From the NCBI GenBank assembly GCA_018065685.1, contig JAGHSU010000142.1, positions 1-26,564 of the forward strand: a stretch of DNA of 26,564 nt, in the 5' to 3' direction. The stretch is from Candidatus Methanocorpusculum equi. Its GTDB lineage: Archaea > Halobacteriota > Methanomicrobia > Methanomicrobiales > Methanocorpusculaceae. Position 1 is the first letter of the stretch. Every line of letters starts with the position of its first letter. Position numbers and translations under genes: made by a program. Positions 22,897-26,564 of the stretch are shown piece by piece. Below the pieces are notes generated by a model, which was not told the origin of the DNA, made no database searches, and saw only the letters and a list, made by a program, of their open reading frames with translations.

Positions 22897-24729
22897 TTAC
22901 TGGACTGAAAACTCGGAAATCTTCTCAATCATCCGTGAAATTACCTCTGACCGCATACCTTCCACGAACTTAATGCTGCCCACAACCAGGTGTCCTCCGC
23001 CCGAAATACCCGCACCAGGCATCTCATCGCGCATACTTCTTACCATCTGCGGAATATTCATCTGGACACCGCGTGACCGGATGACTGCAAAGTCGGGACC
23101 GAGTCCCAGGGTTACAATCGGATCATCCGCATACTTCTTACAGAGCAGATCATGGACCTCACCCGAGGACTTTCCCGGCGGCGGGAAGGTGAAACGGTGC
23201 GCAAACATCTCCACATCGGCAAGGAAGAGCTTTGCACCGGAGAACAACTGCTGCTCTTTTACGTGCGGCATCATGGTTGTAATCTGGTCCTCGAGTGCTG
23301 CGTTTGCCTCACTTACCAGAAGTGTCACGAGACGCTCGTGCCGCCCGGGATTCCCGCTGATATTTAATATATCTTTTACAATCTCACGTCCGTCCATGAA
23401 CCTGAGCCAGTACTGTTCATAATCGAGAGCAAGAGCCATATCACGGCAATCGTCAATGGTGTATTTACCTTCAATCAGTGCCAGATAATCCTGCAGCTCG
23501 GGTGCCTCACTGCGGTCGGCAACCCCTGCCACTGCAGGGAAATGAAGAATCTTATCCTCAACCTCCGGGAAGATAAGACGGGCGATTTCTGTACCGAGCA
23601 TTCCTGCCGTTACTCCGAAGTCTCCTCCGACATGATACGGATTGACATGGGCCAGCAGATATTTGTCAATCGTCTCATCCGGGTGATGGTGGTCTGCTAC
23701 CACAACATTAAGGCCGTACACCTCGGTCATCTTATATGAAGGCATATCCTCTTCCGTGGAGCCGTTGTCCATTAAAAGAATCAGCGGGAACTTCTGTCCG
23801 AAACGCGCATTATCCTTTAAGAGCATGTCAAGGTCGCGGGTAACATCCTCAATCTCATAGAACGGGGCTTTCGAGGGGCTTCTGCGGAATAAGAAGTTAT
23901 CCATATCCGGATCGCCTCCGGTCTCGCGGATGAACTGGAGAACTGCGGTTTCAACCGACACCGCAGCACAGATACCGTCTGCATCCGCATGATGCCTGAG
24001 AATAATCGGCTGCTGGGTTAAGACCGCACGGCGGACGATTTTGGCAAGCTTTCGCATCTCCGGCCACAATGCACGGAGAATGCCGGAATCAATTAACGGT
24101 TCAATCTCCGGCGGCTCGGAACGGGCATCAAGGGCTGCGTTGATTTTTGCACGGACGGCATCCGCCTCTGCTCCCTTTAACACAGTCATTCCGGAAACTT
24201 CAATCTGTATCTGGTTGTTTCGTTTGTTGGACTCTCCGTAAATACGTACAATGTCTCCCAGATTCACCTCTGGATAGGAACGCACACCGGCCTCGGTGAA
24301 TGCCGCAGCACCCTCGGTTCCCGAGTCATCACAGACGGTAAAGATAGTCGGCCCCGACGTCTGCTTAATCTGTACAACCTCTGCCTCAACTGTGATGTTT
24401 CGTCCGAGTTTTTCCGGGAGATCCGAGAGTCTGCTTATGACAAGACGTTTTGCAACCAGCTCTGTGGTATAGCCTCCCTCCGGCAGATTAATCTCCCGCA
24501 GGTCAAGATTTCCGTTCGGACGAATCTGATTGATGAGAACCAGGATATCATCATGTTCTTTTCGTTCGGTTCTGATGTTGCTTTTGTGCAGAAGGCCTTT
24601 TGTTTTGTCATTTAACTGGACAAACATGCCAAAGGTTGCAAAACCCTGGACTTTTCCGAGATAGATGTTTCCTTCGGCAACATCATCGACCGTACATCCC
24701 GGCCCAAGCCTGTATACTTTTTCAGTCAT
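22897..24729 (-). CDS. S1/OB-fold DHH-family phosphoesterase (archaeal RecJ-like)
   Basis: This 610-aa protein has an N-terminal S1 domain (NIYLGKVQGFATFGMFVQLN, residues 21-40), an OB-fold region (NITVEAEVVQIKQTSGPTIF, near 110-185) and a DHH/DHHA1 catalytic part. DHH motifs are HHADADGICAA (His246 to Ala255), LLMDNGSTEEDM, VVADHHHPDE (Asp346 to His349), and AGVADRSE. The DHHA1 glycine-rich motif is GISGGGHLVVGSIKFVEG near the C-terminus. The layout resembles archaeal RecJ-like proteins (COG1107-like) without their DnaJ-type zinc finger. It probably hydrolyses single-stranded DNA, RNA or short oligonucleotides; which is not decided here. The gene lies 68 bases downstream of the PhoU-TrkA_C gene and has GGAG before the ATG. 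Confidence 0.88.
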   Translation of the reverse strand: MTEKVYRLGPGCTVDDVAEGNIYLGKVQGFATFGMFVQLNDKTKGLLHKSNIRTERKEHDDILVLINQIRPNGNLDLREINLPEGGYTTELVAKRLVISRLSDLPEKLGRNITVEAEVVQIKQTSGPTIFTVCDDSGTEGAAAFTEAGVRSYPEVNLGDIVRIYGESNKRNNQIQIEVSGMTVLKGAEADAVRAKINAALDARSEPPEIEPLIDSGILRALWPEMRKLAKIVRRAVLTQQPIILRHHADADGICAAVSVETAVLQFIRETGGDPDMDNFLFRRSPSKAPFYEIEDVTRDLDMLLKDNARFGQKFPLILLMDNGSTEEDMPSYKMTEVYGLNVVVADHHHPDETIDKYLLAHVNPYHVGGDFGVTAGMLGTEIARLIFPEVEDKILHFPAVAGVADRSEAPELQDYLALIEGKYTIDDCRDMALALDYEQYWLRFMDGREIVKDILNISGNPGRHERLVTLLVSEANAALEDQITTMMPHVKEQQLFSGAKLFLADVEMFAHRFTFPPPGKSSGEVHDLLCKKYADDPIVTLGLGPDFAVIRSRGVQMNIPQMVRSMRDEMPGAGISGGGHLVVGSIKFVEGMRSEVISRMIEKISEFSVQ

Positions 24730-24770
24730 TTTTCTTCTCCTGAGTATTTATGTTGAATCTATGGTATCGT

Positions 24771-24780
24771 GATTTTATGA
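24771..24780 (-). promoter_or_regulatory. Possible TATA box of the DHH phosphoesterase gene
   Basis: CATAAAATCA on the minus strand lies about 45 bases before the ATG at 24729. It predicts a leader of about 18 bases containing CAGGAG. No T-run separates the gene from the one upstream, so co-transcription is also possible. Confidence 0.35.
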
Positions 24781-24797
24781 TGGGATTTTTCTCCGGT

Positions 24798-26006
24798 TTA
24801 CTCTTCCTCAAAGTCTTCAAGTTCATCGGTATCCGCACCGCAGAGACCGTAGAGTTTCTCCTCTCCGTCGCGTCTTCCGCGGGATACAAGCAGATCATCC
24901 GCATGCAGACGATAGTTTCTTCCCGGGCGGTAAACCCAGCGGTTTCCCTGCTTTACCGCAAAGATTACCATTCCTGTGACAGAACCCACACGGCTTTCGG
25001 CAAGGGTCTTTCCGTCAAGCGCCGACCCCTTCTGAACAGCCACCCAGCTGATAACCTCATCTGACTCGCGCACAATGCGTTTAATGACCGGCGGCACATC
25101 GATTTCACGGATTACCACGTCCGCGATGGAACAGGCTGCATCCGAGATTGACTCCGCAAACGAGGACATGTAAAGCATTCCGCGAAGACTTGCCACATCA
25201 TCTGTGCGCTTTGCCGCTTCCAGTGTCCACAGGTCAAGCTTTAAGCGCATCTCATCGAGCTCCTCTTCGAGCGCCGCAACCTCGTTTGCGAGGTCGAGAT
25301 TTTCGTGAAGGAGCGCGGTGTAGGCAAGACCCACGGAGAGTTCGCTGATGTTTTTCATCTCAATCATCAGCTGTGCCGCACGGTCAAGGTCTGCGATGCT
25401 GTTCTGTTGGGATACGCTGTCGTTTGGCTCCGGTTCACCTGCGAGTTTGCAGAACTCCGGAAGACCGTAGTCCGGCCCGCGTCCTACAAGGATATCTCCT
25501 GCACGAAGCACCGTGTGCTTGTCAGGGTCATAAATCCTCTGCTGCATTCTCCGGATCAGGATAATCCGGATTCCGGTGACCGACTGGAGCTTGATGTCCC
25601 CTAAGCGGACCCCGTCAAGAGCGGAACCTGCGGCAACAGTAATTCTGTGCGTTGCCTCTTCTGCGTCAGGCAGAGCGCGTCTGAGATTTGCCGGAAATGA
25701 AACATGCCGCATAATATTTTTTGCGATATCTGCGGCATTGTTTGAGATGCGCTCCGATGCTTCAGCGAGCTGGAGAAGACCACTCATCGCCTCTGCCTCG
25801 TCGAGACGGCGCACGCTCATCATGCTGGTAATCCTCGCCTGATAGACGAGGTCATTCATACGTTCTTCAAGGTCGATTACTTCATCTGCGATCGCACTGC
25901 TTTCATAAAGCACTGCAGAGTAAGCCAGGTCCACCGCAAGCTCGGAGATGTCCTTCATTTCGATTAAAACATCCTTGAAGTTGACCGGCTGAAAATCACG
26001 TTCCAT
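24798..26006 (-). CDS. Duplicated PhoU-TrkA_C domain protein (COG3273-like)
   Basis: This 402-aa soluble protein is a tandem duplication of a PhoU-like helical domain plus a TrkA_C (RCK_C) domain. The first unit, about residues 1-195, has VLIEMKDISELAVDLAYSAV and AAGSALDGVRLGDIKLQSVT. The second, about residues 205-390, has LMIEMKNISELSVGLAYTAL and QKGSALDGKTLAESRVGSVT. TrkA_C domains usually regulate cation channels or transporters and can bind small ligands; PhoU-like helices often dock on membrane partners. No channel gene is next to it in the window. The acidic tail is DTDELEDFEEE. No strong ribosome-binding site precedes the ATG. Confidence 0.85.
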   Translation of the reverse strand: MERDFQPVNFKDVLIEMKDISELAVDLAYSAVLYESSAIADEVIDLEERMNDLVYQARITSMMSVRRLDEAEAMSGLLQLAEASERISNNAADIAKNIMRHVSFPANLRRALPDAEEATHRITVAAGSALDGVRLGDIKLQSVTGIRIILIRRMQQRIYDPDKHTVLRAGDILVGRGPDYGLPEFCKLAGEPEPNDSVSQQNSIADLDRAAQLMIEMKNISELSVGLAYTALLHENLDLANEVAALEEELDEMRLKLDLWTLEAAKRTDDVASLRGMLYMSSFAESISDAACSIADVVIREIDVPPVIKRIVRESDEVISWVAVQKGSALDGKTLAESRVGSVTGMVIFAVKQGNRWVYRPGRNYRLHADDLLVSRGRRDGEEKLYGLCGADTDELEDFEEE

Positions 26007-26055
26007 ATTTTGTATCTATTTATTGGTGTTCTGAATACTTAATTTGTAGGGTGTG

Positions 26056-26072
26056 ATGTGCCTGCGGCACAT
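26056..26072. repeat. Small 7-bp stem hairpin between truA and the PhoU-TrkA_C gene
   Basis: ATGTGCC and GGCACAT flank a TGC loop, a perfect 7-bp stem. A related core, GAGCCTGCGGCTC, occurs inside repeat element C at 16265-16277. The rest of the 143-bp gap holds A-rich sequence with a 12-base direct repeat (AAAACAGGAAGA) and no gene. Confidence 0.6.
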
Positions 26073-26098
26073 AGACAAAACAGGAAGAAAACAGGAAG

Positions 26099-26105
26099 AA
26101 AAAAA
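26099..26105 (-). terminator. T-run downstream of truA
   Basis: Seven T residues on the minus strand, about 45 bases beyond the truA stop and within a T-rich tract that runs to about 26077, are a likely terminator for truA. Confidence 0.45.
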
Positions 26106-26149
26106 GACGGTGCGGCGGCAGGACGGTCCAAACGGGACTTAGAGCCCCG

Positions 26150-26564
26150 TCATTTCGGAAATCCATTCTCTTTCCCCGCTTTCAGCAGCGAACCGTAGTT
26201 TCTCATAACAGAATCTTTGAGCATGCCATCCATTTTATCCCCTAATATGGCCTCAGCGCACAGCGCAGACTGCCTTGCTTTTTCTGCAGCCGAATAGAGT
26301 TGACGCGCAGATTCACTTCTCTGCCGCACCGGTGAAAATGTAATGCCGCAGTCCGCATCCCAGAGCACAAGCCCTTCGGGAGGGGCAGGGTGCACGCGCC
26401 AGATGTGGTCATTTAACTGTCTTTCCGCATCATCAGGTCCTGCCATTCCAAGTCCTGCCGCAAACAAAAAACCGGCGATTCCGCGGACCATATTCCAGAG
26501 AAAACTGTTTGCGGTGATTTCAAAAACCGGAAGACCGTGCTCTTCAAAAACCCGCGACACCGTG
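26150..26564 (-). CDS. truA: tRNA pseudouridine synthase A, 3' part only (window edge)
   Basis: TruA makes pseudouridine in the anticodon stem-loop of tRNAs (positions 38-40). Only the C-terminal part, about 137 residues, is in the window; the frame is open through the right edge, so it is cut by the window rather than broken. The diagnostic stretch is FEITANSFLWNMVRGIAGFL, where the conserved NSFLWNMVR shapes the active site. Then comes PAPPEGLVLWDADCGITF, which matches the TruA C-terminal region. A GTG near 26560 is probably an internal Val codon and not the start. The minus-strand stop is TGA at 26152-26150. Confidence 0.9.
   Translation of the reverse strand, partial: TVSRVFEEHGLPVFEITANSFLWNMVRGIAGFLFAAGLGMAGPDDAERQLNDHIWRVHPAPPEGLVLWDADCGITFSPVRQRSESARQLYSAAEKARQSALCAEAILGDKMDGMLKDSVMRNYGSLLKAGKENGFPK

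Noticed and set aside
26150..26564. Broken or truncated truA pseudogene
   Set aside because: The frame is open to the window edge and the conserved motifs are intact, so the truncation is an artefact of the window.

Overview
The window is an archaeal chromosome segment, most likely from a methanogen of the order Methanomicrobiales (Methanocorpusculum-like; genus is an inference from gene content, roughly even base composition and remembered family similarities). Archaeal or methanogen signs are a four-subunit pyruvate:ferredoxin oxidoreductase, an MCM replicative helicase, the methanopterin enzyme MptD, the coenzyme F420 enzyme CofD, the archaeal coiled-coil family COG1340, a DUF7123-type winged-helix protein, TATA-like boxes about 25 nt upstream of likely transcription starts, and T-run terminators.

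Layout. 51-2906 (+): porCDAB, pyruvate synthase. 3130-11355 (+): a complete, tightly overlapping histidine operon, hisZ-G-D-C-B-H-A-F-IE plus a PHP-family histidinol-phosphatase; every step from PRPP to histidine is present. 11356-11771: convergent intergenic region filled by an inverted pair of a dispersed hairpin repeat. 11772-13325 (-): an atypical NCS2-type permease. 13573-16052 (+): mcm and mptD. 16053-16402: a second convergent intergenic region holding a related repeat element with long inverted ends. 16403-18315 (-): ilvE and a class I aldolase of the FbaB/DhnA type. 18316-18478: divergent promoter region with a 12-bp tandem repeat array. 18479-20159 (+): queD-queE-queC, making preQ0 for archaeosine tRNA modification. 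20231-22134 (-): cofD and a long coiled-coil protein. 22487-26006 (-): a small winged-helix protein, an S1/OB/DHH phosphoesterase, and a duplicated PhoU-TrkA_C protein. 26150-26564 (-): the 3' part of truA, cut by the window edge.

How the genes work together. Pyruvate synthase supplies carbon for biosynthesis, and IlvE and the aldolase belong to the same anabolic network. The histidine operon is the most striking block: short HisG with HisZ, fused HisIE, PHP phosphatase and compact gene order are a bacterial, Firmicutes-like design rather than the scattered his genes usual in archaea. It looks like wholesale acquisition of a self-contained pathway. The two related repeat elements both sit between convergent genes, carry T-runs at gene 3' ends, and show compensatory changes in their hairpin stem, so they may act as bidirectional terminator or insulator structures as well as being mobile or REP-like sequences.
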